NCBI RefSeq assembly: GCF_004764705.1
Contig: NZ_SHLX01000002.1
Span: forward strand, 62,001-126,000
Direction: 5' to 3'
Length of the DNA stretch: 64,000 nt
DNA from: Paenibacillus cymbidii
GTDB taxonomy: Bacteria > Bacillota > Bacilli > Paenibacillales > NBRC-103111
The notes below the pieces were generated by a model. It did no database searches. It saw only the letters and a list, made by a program, of their open reading frames with translations, and was not told the DNA's origin. A program made the position numbers and the translations under genes. Shown here in pieces: positions 56,030 to 64,000 of the stretch; within the stretch, counting starts at the first letter, position 1; every line of letters starts with the position of its first letter.

Positions 56030-58015
56030 CTACTCCGCCGTCACGTGGAACGTCTGCCGCCACACGATGCGTTCGCCGACCCGCAGCGTCGCATCAATCT
56101 GATGCGGCCCCGGCGCCAGCGTCCGCTCCGCATGGAGGCGCATCAGCGTCAGCGCGCCCGTCGCGTCGTTCGCGGGCAGCGCCAGCTGCTCCGCAAAAGC
56201 CGCGCCGCCGTCGCCGTTCTCCTCCAGCGACAAGCGCAGCGGCAGCCTGCTTTGCGCCCATGCCGTACGGTTAACCGCCTCGTACACGAAGGCGTTCAGC
56301 ACCAGCTTCCCGCCTTTCGCTACCGTCGGCAGCGCTCCCAGCTCCACCCGGTACTGCGCCGCGACCAGGTCCGTATAGCTGGCGTTGGCATACTGCGCCA
56401 AGCCGAACAACTCGCGCGCGTCTTCCTTGTCCATGTACCACGCGGCGTCGTCATGGCGGGGAAGCTGCCGCAGCTGCTTCGTGCCGACCATCGTGCCGTG
56501 CCAGTAAAGATGCGCCTCGCGCGTGCCCGCCTGCAGCACGAAGGAGTAATCGTTTTGGCTGATCTCCACCGCTTCGACATACGGCAGCCGCTCCGATTTG
56601 AACCGCAGAATGGAGGCCAACAGAATCGAATCGAGAAACAGGCCGTCGCTGTCGCGATACCCGATGGCCGTGCCGTCAAACAGCGTCTCTTTGCCGTCCG
56701 CTGTACGTTCCATGCCCGCGTTATACATTTCGGCCTGCATGATCTGCAAGGCCGTGCCGGCGTCCTCGTCCCAAATGCGGTCCCCGCCGCCCGTCCATAC
56801 CGCGAACCAGCCCGTCGTGCCGTCGACCGTCGCTTTAAGCCAAATCCTCGCTTCGCCGGGATCGGCCCAAGCCGCCGTCGCCTCTACCGTCCGGTTGCCG
56901 ATCGTCGGCTCCGCGCCCGATTGCGCGAACGGCACGTCGGGATAGCGCTGCAGCGCCCTTTCATAGGCGAGATCGACCCGCCAATGCACCGGCCGGGCAG
57001 CGGACGGCTCGCCGTACAGCGGGTTGATCCATCCCGTGCCTTGCGGCGTGCGCACATGATACCACGGCCCGTTGTACCAAACCGGCGGAATGCCGCGATA
57101 GAAGCCGGCGGAAAGCGGTCCTTCCACTTTTTCGAATACCGTCGCCTTGCCGCCTTTCAACACGGCAGTTTCTTTCCTTGCGCTGTCCCAAATATCGGCC
57201 AGAAGCGGCGTTTCCGATTGCAGCTCGATCGTTTCGTCAACCGGCAGCAGCGGGAAGCCTCGGTCCTGCGTCCACGTCGGGCCGGATGCGGTCTGCACCT
57301 GGTAAGCCCGCCCGTATATCGTCGTGTACTCGCGGGCAACGGCGAAATCGCCGCCCGGCAGCATATCCTGCGCCGGCGACGCCACGCCCATGGCGCTCGC
57401 CAGACTGCCTTCATCCGGCAGCCAGTAATAATGGGCCTTCCGCTCCAATGGCTGCTCAGTGCCGATCTTGTTGACCGGAATGTGCGCCCACAGGTCGCCC
57501 ATCCAGGTAGTATGAATTTGAATCCACGCCGGACGGTTCGGATCGTTCGTATAAAACCATTGCTTCTCCGCCCCCGTCACTTTCACTTCCTGCGGCGCCA
57601 ATGCCGCAACGGGACCGCCGCTTTCGTCCGCGCGGCGATACAGCGGCGTTTCCTCCAGCAGCGTAATCGCGGAAGGCGGCGCGATGTCAATCTCCCATGG
57701 TTTCGGCCGAATCCAGCGCGGTCCGAACATCGTTTCGATTTCCCATGTCGCCTGTCCGATCGACCAGGAGCTTTGCGTGCGGATGACGCGCACCGTCTGC
57801 GGGGCGAACGCCCCTTCCGGCTCGTCCGCCGGCTGGTCGGGCGACGCATAATACGGCGTATTCGCAAGCAGCTCGATCGTGGCGGGGAAACGCAAGCCGT
57901 CCGGCTCGTAGTTGCCGACATAGAGCGGCTCTGCCGCAGCCTTTGTCGCAAACGCGCCACAGCAAACAATCGCCGTGCCGAGCGCAACCGCCGCCAGCGT
58001 CCACTTGTTGTTCAT
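56030..58015 (-). CDS. Exported protein with repeated SH3-like (GW-type) modules
   Basis: About 661 aa. Signal peptide MNNKWTLAAVALGTAIVCCG, AFATKAAA. Residues 35-320 hold at least three related modules, each starting TIELLANTPYYASPD, ITLLEETPLYRRADE or TIELQSETPLLADIW and ending in an aromatic GWI or RWI strand (FGPRWIRPKPW, PAWIQIHTTW, GTGWINPLYG); this is the pattern of GW/SH3 cell-wall-binding repeats. The C-terminal half is beta-rich without a known motif. ATG at 58015 has GAGGAA upstream; a GTG three codons earlier is too close. Probably attached to the cell wall. Confidence 0.75.
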   Translation of the reverse strand: MNNKWTLAAVALGTAIVCCGAFATKAAAEPLYVGNYEPDGLRFPATIELLANTPYYASPDQPADEPEGAFAPQTVRVIRTQSSWSIGQATWEIETMFGPRWIRPKPWEIDIAPPSAITLLEETPLYRRADESGGPVAALAPQEVKVTGAEKQWFYTNDPNRPAWIQIHTTWMGDLWAHIPVNKIGTEQPLERKAHYYWLPDEGSLASAMGVASPAQDMLPGGDFAVAREYTTIYGRAYQVQTASGPTWTQDRGFPLLPVDETIELQSETPLLADIWDSARKETAVLKGGKATVFEKVEGPLSAGFYRGIPPVWYNGPWYHVRTPQGTGWINPLYGEPSAARPVHWRVDLAYERALQRYPDVPFAQSGAEPTIGNRTVEATAAWADPGEARIWLKATVDGTTGWFAVWTGGGDRIWDEDAGTALQIMQAEMYNAGMERTADGKETLFDGTAIGYRDSDGLFLDSILLASILRFKSERLPYVEAVEISQNDYSFVLQAGTREAHLYWHGTMVGTKQLRQLPRHDDAAWYMDKEDARELFGLAQYANASYTDLVAAQYRVELGALPTVAKGGKLVLNAFVYEAVNRTAWAQSRLPLRLSLEENGDGGAAFAEQLALPANDATGALTLMRLHAERTLAPGPHQIDATLRVGERIVWRQTFHVTAE

Positions 58016-58126
58016 CTTCAGCACTTCCTCGCGTCCATTATGGCGTTGCTATCCGCCTCAATAGACGCTGTACATTGCCAAAAGTTGCATACCCGGCGCC
58101 TTCCCGGGCAACGGTCCGGCCCGGCT

Positions 58127-58816
58127 TCAGCCGATGTCAATCCATTTGGTGTTGGCCTGTTCCGCCAAATAGTCCAGATAGTCCGGTTCGGTCAACTGGC
58201 TGTTGCAAGCGGCGGCGTCCAGGCAAATGTAGTTGCCGACCGCCTTGAAGTAGTCGGCCGACGCCTGCGCCGGCGGCTTGCAGACGATCGAAAGGAAGCC
58301 GATCGCGTCCGGCGCTTGCGGCGTCTTGCAGATGGCGCATACGTGGTGGCTTTTGGCCGCCGAGAATGTGCCCATCATCCCGATCAACCGCCCGTTATGG
58401 CCATAGACAAGGTGGTACTTCGAAGTGGCGGTATCCGTCCACCCCCAGTAAGTCAAACTCCCGCCCGGCTGCACGTCCGCTTGCGGCAGCTTCAGCTTCT
58501 TCGCCTTCGGAAACAGCTTCTTCAGCAGCCCATCCGTCAGCGGCATCGCAGGCAGACGCAGCTGCTTAAGCCGCTCCTTGTAAGCGGCAAACGCTTCCGC
58601 TTCCGCGGCGCCGCGGAACGACAGCAGTTCGCGCTTCTGCGCGTCGTCCGCTCCCGACTCCGCCGCCAGCGCCGCCAAATCAAGCTCCGCCTGCGTTCGC
58701 AACGCTTCGATTACTTTGCGGTCGGCCGCGTGTTTGACTGCTTGGGCGATCTTGTCGACTTGTCGCCGCGCAATATTATAGTGATGATTGGCCAGAAATG
58801 GCTGTATGGTGTCCAT
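58127..58816 (-). CDS. FusB/FusC-family elongation factor G-binding protein
   Basis: 229 aa, close to the 213 aa of FusB. Helical N-terminal domain (MDTIQPFLANHHYNIARRQV) and a C-terminal treble-clef zinc domain with Cys/His ligands (HHVCAICKTP, YICLDAAACNSQL). Family members bind EF-G and free stalled ribosomes, and FusB/C give fusidic acid resistance; chromosomal homologues in Paenibacillaceae are not all proven resistance genes. AGGAG lies nine bases before the ATG at 58816; an in-frame ATG at 58849 is possible. The leader carries an unusual conserved element. Confidence 0.9.
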   Translation of the reverse strand: MDTIQPFLANHHYNIARRQVDKIAQAVKHAADRKVIEALRTQAELDLAALAAESGADDAQKRELLSFRGAAEAEAFAAYKERLKQLRLPAMPLTDGLLKKLFPKAKKLKLPQADVQPGGSLTYWGWTDTATSKYHLVYGHNGRLIGMMGTFSAAKSHHVCAICKTPQAPDAIGFLSIVCKPPAQASADYFKAVGNYICLDAAACNSQLTEPDYLDYLAEQANTKWIDIG

Positions 58817-58856
58817 GTGAATTTGCTCCTGTCTTGCGATAGTACGCATTTTTCAA

Positions 58857-58943
58857 TTATTACCGCATTGGACCGCTCCTCAGGTCCAATCGGCATTGAT
58901 TTTCACCGCTAGCGCCGGGCCTTCATCGCTGAGTTACATCGAC
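58857..58943 (-). promoter_or_regulatory. Candidate structured leader element of the fusB-like gene
   Basis: Minus strand from TCGATGTAACTCAGCG to GCGGTAAT. It includes the hairpin ATTGGACC, TGAGGAGC, GGTCCAAT between TGCCG and GCGGTAAT. Gap-free alignment to each 94-bp repeat unit at 63.8 kb gives about two thirds identity over the first 60 nt, and the stems differ by paired changes (GGACC/GGTCC against GGATCG/CGATCC). The element begins 10 nt after a TATAAT box, so it is at the start of the mRNA leader. Confidence 0.6.
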
Positions 58944-58953
58944 CCATAAAATC

Positions 58954-58959
58954 ATTATA
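58954..58959 (-). promoter_or_regulatory. -10 box of the fusB-like gene
   Basis: Minus strand TATAAT, about 140 nt before the start codon and 10 nt before the leader element. The -35 is not clear. Otherwise 58944-59063 holds nothing I can support. Confidence 0.5.
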
Positions 58960-59063
58960 CCCCTACGCAGCCGCAAGCGCTCGAGCCAAAATGGTTGAAA
59001 ACGGAACTCGCCGCCGCCTCTCAGGAGCGGTTAGCGTTTGTTTCATGCGCTGAGGCACTCGCC

Positions 59064-60344
59064 TTACCCTGCCGGTTGCAGCGGCAATTGCCGCTTGGCG
59101 ATGCGAATCGCCATGACTGCGGCGAGAAGGCAGATCAGGCCGGCAATCCAGAATGCGGACGAATAGCTGCCGGTCGTATCGCGCAGCATTCCGGCCAAAT
59201 AGGCGGCGGTAGAAGCGCCGATCTGGTGCGCGACGACGACCCAGCCGAACACCATGCCGGCTTTCTCCTTGCCGAATTCCTGCGCGGCAAGCTTCACCGT
59301 CGGCGGCACTGTCGCGATCCAGTCGAGCCCGTAGAACACCGAAAACACGAGCAGCGCCGTCGACCCGGCATCCACCGCGTACGGCAGAAACAAGAGCGAC
59401 AGGCCGCGCAGGCCGTAATACCAGAAAAGCAGCTTGCGCGCGTCGAACCGGTCCGTCAGCCAGCCGGACATCGTCGTGCCGATCAGGTCGAACATCCCCA
59501 TCAGCGCGAGCAACCCGGCGGCCACCACTTCCGTAATGCCGTGATCGCCGCAGAACGAAATCAGGTGCGTGCCGATCAATCCGTTGGTCGAAAAGCCGCA
59601 GAAAAAAAACGTGCCCGCCAGCAGCCAAAACGTACGATTCGTCAGCGCGCTGCGCAGCGTAAGCAGCGGAGTCGCAAACACGCTGCCGCGGAACGGCTCA
59701 GGCGGAGCGGCCTCTTGCGCCCCGTAGGCGGCGGCGCCAATGTCGTGCGGGTGATTGCGCATCCACACCGCCACGACGACAAGCGCAACGGCGATCGCGC
59801 CTACCGCGGCGTAGACCGCCGAATGCCAGCCGCTGCCCGTCGTCATGCGGGCAAACAGCGGCAGGAACAGCAGTTGGCCGGTAGCGGCGCTGGCCGTCAA
59901 CAGGCCGACGACGAGTCCGCGGCGCTCCGCAAACCAACGGTTCGCCACGGTGACGCCAAGCACATTGGCCATCATGCCGGTAGCGAAGCCGGATACGACG
60001 CCCCACAGCAGCTCGAACTGCCACAGACGCGTCATGTGCGGCGTCAGCGCCAGGCTAGCAGCCAGCACGAGCAAAGACAGCACCAGTACCCGGCGAATGC
60101 CGAACTTGGCGAGAATCGCCGCCGAGAACGGGCCAACTGCCCCATACAGGAAAATGCCGAGCGAAATCACGCTGGAAATCGCGCTGCGGCTCCAGCCAAA
60201 CTCCCGCTCGAACGGCAGGATGAGCACGCTGGGCATGGAGCGGATGCCGGCGGAGACGAGCAGCGTGACGAACGTCGCAAGCACGACGATCCATCCGTAG
60301 TGGAGCCTGGGCGATGCTTTCGTAGTGTTGGCCGAGTGGGACAT
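59064..60344 (-). CDS. MFS transporter (monocarboxylate/oxalate-formate antiporter-like)
   Basis: 426 aa, twelve hydrophobic segments. N-terminal YGWIVVLATFVTLLVSAGIR and SVLILPFEREFGWSRSAISS are typical of the OFA/monocarboxylate-type subfamily; NRWFAERRGLVVGLLTASAA and GWLTDRFDARKLL are MFS loop motifs. AGGAG precedes the ATG. It follows the MarR gene and shares a 19-bp motif with its promoter, so MarR probably controls it. The substrate could be a carboxylate or a toxic compound. Confidence 0.9.
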   Translation of the reverse strand: MSHSANTTKASPRLHYGWIVVLATFVTLLVSAGIRSMPSVLILPFEREFGWSRSAISSVISLGIFLYGAVGPFSAAILAKFGIRRVLVLSLLVLAASLALTPHMTRLWQFELLWGVVSGFATGMMANVLGVTVANRWFAERRGLVVGLLTASAATGQLLFLPLFARMTTGSGWHSAVYAAVGAIAVALVVVAVWMRNHPHDIGAAAYGAQEAAPPEPFRGSVFATPLLTLRSALTNRTFWLLAGTFFFCGFSTNGLIGTHLISFCGDHGITEVVAAGLLALMGMFDLIGTTMSGWLTDRFDARKLLFWYYGLRGLSLLFLPYAVDAGSTALLVFSVFYGLDWIATVPPTVKLAAQEFGKEKAGMVFGWVVVAHQIGASTAAYLAGMLRDTTGSYSSAFWIAGLICLLAAVMAIRIAKRQLPLQPAG

Positions 60345-60361
60345 GAAAGTTTCTCCTCTTC

Positions 60362-60380
60362 GTTAGTTGTACAAGCAAAT
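60362..60380. promoter_or_regulatory. Candidate MarR operator upstream of the MFS gene
   Basis: GTTAGTTGTACAAGCAAAT, 18 nt before the MFS start. Its reverse complement matches the motif upstream of the MarR gene in 16 of 19 positions. Confidence 0.6.
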
Positions 60381-60461
60381 AAACAACGGCGATCGGAAAT
60401 CACACAACAACCGGCCGCAGACCGAACCCGATCTGTTTCCGCCTGCCGCATTCGTTCCGCG

Positions 60462-60884
60462 CTACCGCTCCAACCGTTCGCTTGCCTCCTCCAGCTCTCG
60501 CGAAAGCAGTGTCGACGCTTCGCCGCCCAACACTTCCTCGTAACGCTGCTTCAGCTTCTTCGAGGCGAGGCGAATCTGCTCCTCCAGGGCGATGCCCTTG
60601 TCCGTCGGATACACCAGCACCGACTTGCCCTGCACCTTGCGCTCCACCAGCTTCTTCCCTTCCAGCTTGTCAATGAATCGCGTCAGCGTGGACGCGGCGA
60701 TGTACAGCTTCTCGGCCAGTTCCTTCTGCGCAATGCCGGGGCTGCCGTTCACGATGCGGATCAGATACCCGTACATCGGCGTCAGCCCGGTGCCGGCGAA
60801 TTCTTCCTCCGCCATCTTCGTAATGTTCCGACTGAGCCGGTTCGTGGTGAAGAACAAACAGGTATGCAAAAAATCGTGCTCCAT
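60462..60884 (-). CDS. MarR-family transcriptional regulator
   Basis: 140 aa. Winged helix with PGIAQKELAEKLYIAASTLT and FIDKLEGKKLVERKVQ, and the wing LVYPTDKGIALEEQI; helices at both ends for dimerisation. Start at 60884 (MEHDFLHTC) has GGAGG eight bases upstream; a start two codons earlier is too close. Autoregulation is likely from the operator at 60907. Confidence 0.9.
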   Translation of the reverse strand: MEHDFLHTCLFFTTNRLSRNITKMAEEEFAGTGLTPMYGYLIRIVNGSPGIAQKELAEKLYIAASTLTRFIDKLEGKKLVERKVQGKSVLVYPTDKGIALEEQIRLASKKLKQRYEEVLGGEASTLLSRELEEASERLER

Positions 60885-60906
60885 GTCCATTCCCTCCAAC
60901 CTTTTA

Positions 60907-60925
60907 ATTTGTATGTACAACTAAT
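60907..60925. promoter_or_regulatory. Candidate MarR operator upstream of its own gene
   Basis: ATTTGTATGTACAACTAAT; same motif in opposite orientation as at 60362-60380. It lies 23 nt before the MarR start. Confidence 0.6.
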
Positions 60926-60979
60926 CCTAATCCAAGGATGGCGCGTTTGTCAACTGCCAGCACGCCATCTCCCTCGCCT

Positions 60980-61435
60980 TTATTGCCACTTCATCGTGTT
61001 GCCGCCTTCGACGTTCCAAATCCCGAACCCTTCGGAATGCGCCCTGTCGAAAAACATCGGCAGCCGCTGCCCGAACCCTTCCGCAAGCGGCAGCAACGCC
61101 AGTTCCTCCCTGTCCGTCCAGAACAGCTCGCCTTCGTCCGTCTGCTCCAGCAGCTCGCCGCTGAATACGGAAGTGCGGTAGCAGAAAACGATGTATTTGT
61201 CGCCGGTCCCGCCGTTGTGCCAATGCACGATGCCGCACAGCTCCAGCGCCGCAACCGTAAGCCCCGTCTCCTCTTTCACTTCCCGGACGGTGGAGTCGAC
61301 GATGCTTTCTCCGTCCTCCACCTTCCCGCCCGGGAACGCAATCCCTTTCCACGACTTGACGCGGCGCTGCGCCAACACTTTGCCCGTCGTTTCGTCGCAG
61401 ATCATGCACATGTTCGTCAATTCCGTCCTGGCCAA
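60980..61435 (-). CDS. Nudix hydrolase, 8-oxo-dGTP diphosphatase-like
   Basis: 151 aa. Nudix box at residues 37-59 begins GGKVEDGESIVDSTVREV and continues KEETGL, with all metal-binding glutamates. N-terminal CMICDETTGKVLAQRR and C-terminal EGELFWTDREEL fit MutT-like housecleaning enzymes. TTG start with GGGAGG eight bases upstream. Confidence 0.9.
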   Translation of the reverse strand: MARTELTNMCMICDETTGKVLAQRRVKSWKGIAFPGGKVEDGESIVDSTVREVKEETGLTVAALELCGIVHWHNGGTGDKYIVFCYRTSVFSGELLEQTDEGELFWTDREELALLPLAEGFGQRLPMFFDRAHSEGFGIWNVEGGNTMKWQ

Positions 61436-61507
61436 CTCCGTCGCCTCCCGATTTCCGCATCTTCATGGATTCGACGGTTTTGGCATACTTCCTCCCCGCA
61501 AGCCCCT

Positions 61508-62848
61508 TTACCGAACCAAACAAGGCCGTTTCGGGTCAAACTTCCAGCCCGGCAGCAAATACTGCATGGCGACCGCGTCGTCCCTTGCGCCGAGCCCCAT
61601 CGACAAATACAGCCGGTGCGCCTGCTCCAACTGCTCCATGTCAATGTCGATGCCCAGGCCCGGACGGTCCGGCACAGCGATGGCGCCGTCCGCGATGCGC
61701 AGCGGCTCCTTCGTCAGCCGCTGGCCGTCCTGCCAGATCCAGTGCGTATCGATCGCCGTGATCGTGCCCGGCGCGGCGGCCGCCGCCTGCGTAAACATCG
61801 CCAGCGAAATATCGAAATGGTTGTTCGAATGCGAGCCCCACGTCAAGCCGCGGTCGCTGCACATCTGGGCGACGCGCACGGAGCCCTGCAGCGTCCAGAA
61901 GTGCGGATCGGCCAGCGGAATATCGACCGCGTTCAGTTGGAACGCGTGCGCGAGCTGGCGCCAATCGCAGGCGATCATGTTCGTGGCGGTCGGCAAGTCG
62001 GTTGCGCGGCGGAACTCCGCCATGATCTCGCGGCCGGAATAGCCGTCTTCGGCGCCGCACGGATCTTCGGCGTAAGCAAGCACATCGCCCTTGTTTTTGC
62101 ACAGGGCGATCGCCTCGCGCAGCGACCAGGCGCCGTTCGGATCGAGCGTGATGCGCGCCTGCGGAAACCGCCGCTTCAACAGCGCGGCGGCTTCCATCTC
62201 CGCTTCGCCGCCAAGCACGCCGCCCTTCAGCTTGAAATCGCGGAAGCCGTACCGCTCCTCCGCCGCTTCCGCGAGCCGCACGATCGCCTCCGGCGTCATC
62301 GCTTCCTCGTGGCGCAGACGCAGCCAGCCGTCCGACGCGCCGTCGCCGCTTTCGTAAGGCAAGTCGGTCAGGCGGCGGTCGCCGACGAAGAACAGATAGC
62401 CGAGCACGGGGACCGCTTGCCGCTGCTGCCCTTCGCCGAGCAGCGCGGCCACCGGCACGCCGAGGTGCTGGCCGAGCAAGTCGAGCAGCGCGGTTTCGAC
62501 GGCCGTCTCCGCATGGATCGCCACGCGCTGGTCGAACGTCTGCTGCCCTCTGCCGCCGGCGTCGCGACCCGAGAACCGGCTCCGCATCTCGCCCAGCACC
62601 CGTCGATACGCGCCGATGGAACTCCCGACAACAAGCGGCTCCGCCTCCTCGAGCGTGCGCCGGATCGCCTCGCCGCCGGGCACCTCGCTGACGCCCGTCC
62701 GGCCGGCGCTGTCCTGCAGCACGACCACATTGCGGGTGAAATACGGTCCGTGCGCGCCGCTTAAATTGAGCAGCATGCTGTCATGGCCCGCTACCGGAAT
62801 AACGCGCATGGCGCGTACGACCGGCGTGGCAGTTGGCTCGTTCTTCAT
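61508..62848 (-). CDS. gudD: Glucarate dehydratase
   Basis: Enolase-superfamily enzyme converting D-glucarate to 5-keto-4-deoxyglucarate. 446 aa, the usual length. Catalytic Lys206 and Lys208 (DFKLKGG), metal ligand Asp236 (DPNGAWS) and His340 (HSNNHFDIS) match E. coli GudD within one or two positions. GGGGAG six bases before the ATG. It follows kdgD by 27 nt, giving the first two steps of glucarate breakdown. Confidence 0.95.
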   Translation of the reverse strand: MKNEPTATPVVRAMRVIPVAGHDSMLLNLSGAHGPYFTRNVVVLQDSAGRTGVSEVPGGEAIRRTLEEAEPLVVGSSIGAYRRVLGEMRSRFSGRDAGGRGQQTFDQRVAIHAETAVETALLDLLGQHLGVPVAALLGEGQQRQAVPVLGYLFFVGDRRLTDLPYESGDGASDGWLRLRHEEAMTPEAIVRLAEAAEERYGFRDFKLKGGVLGGEAEMEAAALLKRRFPQARITLDPNGAWSLREAIALCKNKGDVLAYAEDPCGAEDGYSGREIMAEFRRATDLPTATNMIACDWRQLAHAFQLNAVDIPLADPHFWTLQGSVRVAQMCSDRGLTWGSHSNNHFDISLAMFTQAAAAAPGTITAIDTHWIWQDGQRLTKEPLRIADGAIAVPDRPGLGIDIDMEQLEQAHRLYLSMGLGARDDAVAMQYLLPGWKFDPKRPCLVR

Positions 62849-62875
62849 CGCAAACTCCCCTTCCCCGTGCGGCGG

Positions 62876-63784
62876 TTACGGCCGCGGAAATTTATCCAGC
62901 GCATGCCGGATCACTTGCTCCAGCTGCTTGTAATGCTCCGTTTCCACTTCGATAAGAGGAGCGCGCACGGCTGCTCCCACAGGCAAGCCGACGATGTCCA
63001 TGCCCGCCTTGATCAGCGAAACCGCGTACCCTTTCCGCTGCTTGCGGATGCGGTTGATCGGCAGCAGCACTTCCGCGTACAGCGTCTGCAGCAGCTCCCG
63101 GTCCCCGCCGCGCAAGGCGTTGAAATACAGCCGGGATACATGCGGCAAATAGTTGGACATCGCCGAAGAGTAGCACTCGAAGCCGAGTCCGGCATACGCC
63201 GGCATCGTAATTTCCGCGAACGGCATGCCGTTCATCCACTGCAGCCGCGAGCCGATCGTGCGGGTCAATTCGACGTTCAGCTCCATGTTGCCGAAGCCGT
63301 CCTTGAAGCCGACGATCTGCGGCAGCTCGCACAGCCGCTGCACCGTCGCCGGCTGGAACACCGCGTTGTCGCGCTGGTACAGGATGCTGGGCAGCCCGGC
63401 GCTTTCGACAATCGTGCGGTAGTAGCGGTACAACCCTTCCTGCTCGGGCGAAATCAGATACGGGGGCAAAATAAGCAATCCATCCGCCCCGTTAATACGG
63501 GCGAGGTCGGACAGCACGACCGCATGCTGCAGATTGCCTCCCGTTCCCGCATATACAGGCACGCGGCCGGCCGTTACGGAAACGGCCATCGCCACCATCT
63601 GCTCGTATTCGGCAACCGACAGCGACTGAAATTCGCCCGAACCCGCGCAGATAAAAATCGCATCCAGCCCGGAATCGAGCAGGAAGCGGATATTCGCTTC
63701 GAGCGCCCGCTCGTCGATGTTGTCGCTGCGGTCGAAAGGGGCGACCGGAAACCCGAGTATGCCCTGCACGCCTTGTTTGGCCAT
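62876..63784 (-). CDS. kdgD: 5-dehydro-4-deoxyglucarate dehydratase
   Basis: Class I aldolase-type enzyme that decarboxylates and dehydrates 5-keto-4-deoxyglucarate to 2,5-dioxopentanoate. 302 aa; Schiff-base Lys161 (IVGFKDGFGN) and Tyr136 (SILYQRDN); AGSGEFQSLSVAEYEQ and PPYLISPEQEGLYRYY are typical of the KDGDH subgroup. First gene of the kdgD-gudD pair. Confidence 0.93.
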   Translation of the reverse strand: MAKQGVQGILGFPVAPFDRSDNIDERALEANIRFLLDSGLDAIFICAGSGEFQSLSVAEYEQMVAMAVSVTAGRVPVYAGTGGNLQHAVVLSDLARINGADGLLILPPYLISPEQEGLYRYYRTIVESAGLPSILYQRDNAVFQPATVQRLCELPQIVGFKDGFGNMELNVELTRTIGSRLQWMNGMPFAEITMPAYAGLGFECYSSAMSNYLPHVSRLYFNALRGGDRELLQTLYAEVLLPINRIRKQRKGYAVSLIKAGMDIVGLPVGAAVRAPLIEVETEHYKQLEQVIRHALDKFPRP

Positions 63785-63809
63785 ATCCTTCTGTTCCTGC
63801 CTTTCTGTT

Positions 63810-63818
63810 TGTTATAAT
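63810..63818 (+). promoter_or_regulatory. Extended -10 promoter reading into the 94-bp repeats
   Basis: TGTTATAAT (TGn plus TATAAT) on the plus strand, 10 nt before the conserved leader element. It points right, towards a gene beyond the window. Confidence 0.5.
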
Positions 63819-64000
63819 GAAGCTAACTATCGATGCAAATCAACGTAGCGGACCCGGTGTCTGAGGTAACCTTCATTGCCGATTGGATCGGAGAGCGATC
63901 CAATGCGGTAATGAAGCTAACTATCGATGCAAATCAACGTAGCGGACCCGGTGTCTGAGGTAACTTTCATTGCCGATTGGATCGGAGATCGATCCAATGC
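63815..64000 (+). repeat. 94-bp tandem repeat (two copies, second cut by the edge), candidate tandem leader element
   Basis: TAATGAAGCTAACTATCGAT starts at 63815 and again at 63909. The two copies differ at only two positions. Each contains the hairpin ATTGGATCG, GAGAG or GAGAT, CGATCCAAT (63882-63904 and 63976-63998) flanked by TGCCG and GCGGTAAT or its start. One of the two differences is in the hairpin loop, leaving the stem perfect. Homologous to the fusB-like leader at 58.9 kb. Confidence 0.8.

Overview
The window looks like chromosomal DNA of a GC-rich Gram-positive bacterium of the Paenibacillaceae (Paenibacillus or Cohnella type). The signs are a T-box-controlled isoleucyl-tRNA synthetase, a c-di-AMP (ydaO-type) riboswitch at a kdp locus, LplB/YtcP-type sugar permeases, lipoprotein solute-binding proteins, large membrane-bound AraC regulators, and TTG/GTG starts with strong GGAGG ribosome sites. 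No rRNA, tRNA, prophage, transposase or CRISPR array was seen.

Layout. (1) 1-5.8 kb, potassium: kdpB (cut by the edge), kdpA, kdpF, a 36-codon ORF and an unknown 134-aa gene on the minus strand behind a c-di-AMP riboswitch and terminator; a short KdpD-like kinase and KdpE run divergently. (2) 5.9-16.4 kb, first glycan locus: a GntR/solute-binding-protein fusion regulator, a sialidase-like protein, a DUF4838 protein, a CUT1 importer and a dehydrogenase. (3) 16.4-25.4 kb, mixed genes: HxlR regulator, DoxX, LLM oxidoreductase, lone ABC ATPase, double-kinase hybrid sensor, membrane thioredoxin, radical SAM enzyme. (4) 25.4-46.8 kb: three more CUT1 importers with three membrane AraC regulators, plus a SUMF1-sialidase fusion and a DapA/NanA-family aldolase. 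(5) 46.9-58 kb: repeat-rich surface protein, ileS with T-box leader, SIMPL protein, two exported proteins of unknown function. (6) 58-64 kb: FusB-type EF-G-binding protein, MFS transporter with MarR regulator, Nudix hydrolase, and a glucarate pathway pair (gudD, kdgD).

How it works together. Four importers without their own ATPase, surface or secreted glycan-active proteins, and glucarate catabolism suggest a scavenger of complex, probably plant- or host-derived, acidic glycans. Regulation is local: GntR-SBP and membrane AraC proteins for the sugar loci, c-di-AMP for potassium, a tRNA-sensing leader for ileS, MarR for the efflux-like MFS gene.

Most unusual signals: (a) a previously unrecognised leader element of about 85 nt, found upstream of the fusB-like gene and again as a 94-bp tandem pair at the right edge, with the same spacing to its -10 box and compensatory stem changes; (b) regularly spaced clusters of short palindromes in intergenic gaps; (c) a 160-bp MITE-like element whose end sequence also occurs inside the ileS T-box leader; (d) a second, partial copy of the riboswitch 3' half; (e) an HxlR gene frameshifted into a palindrome cluster.
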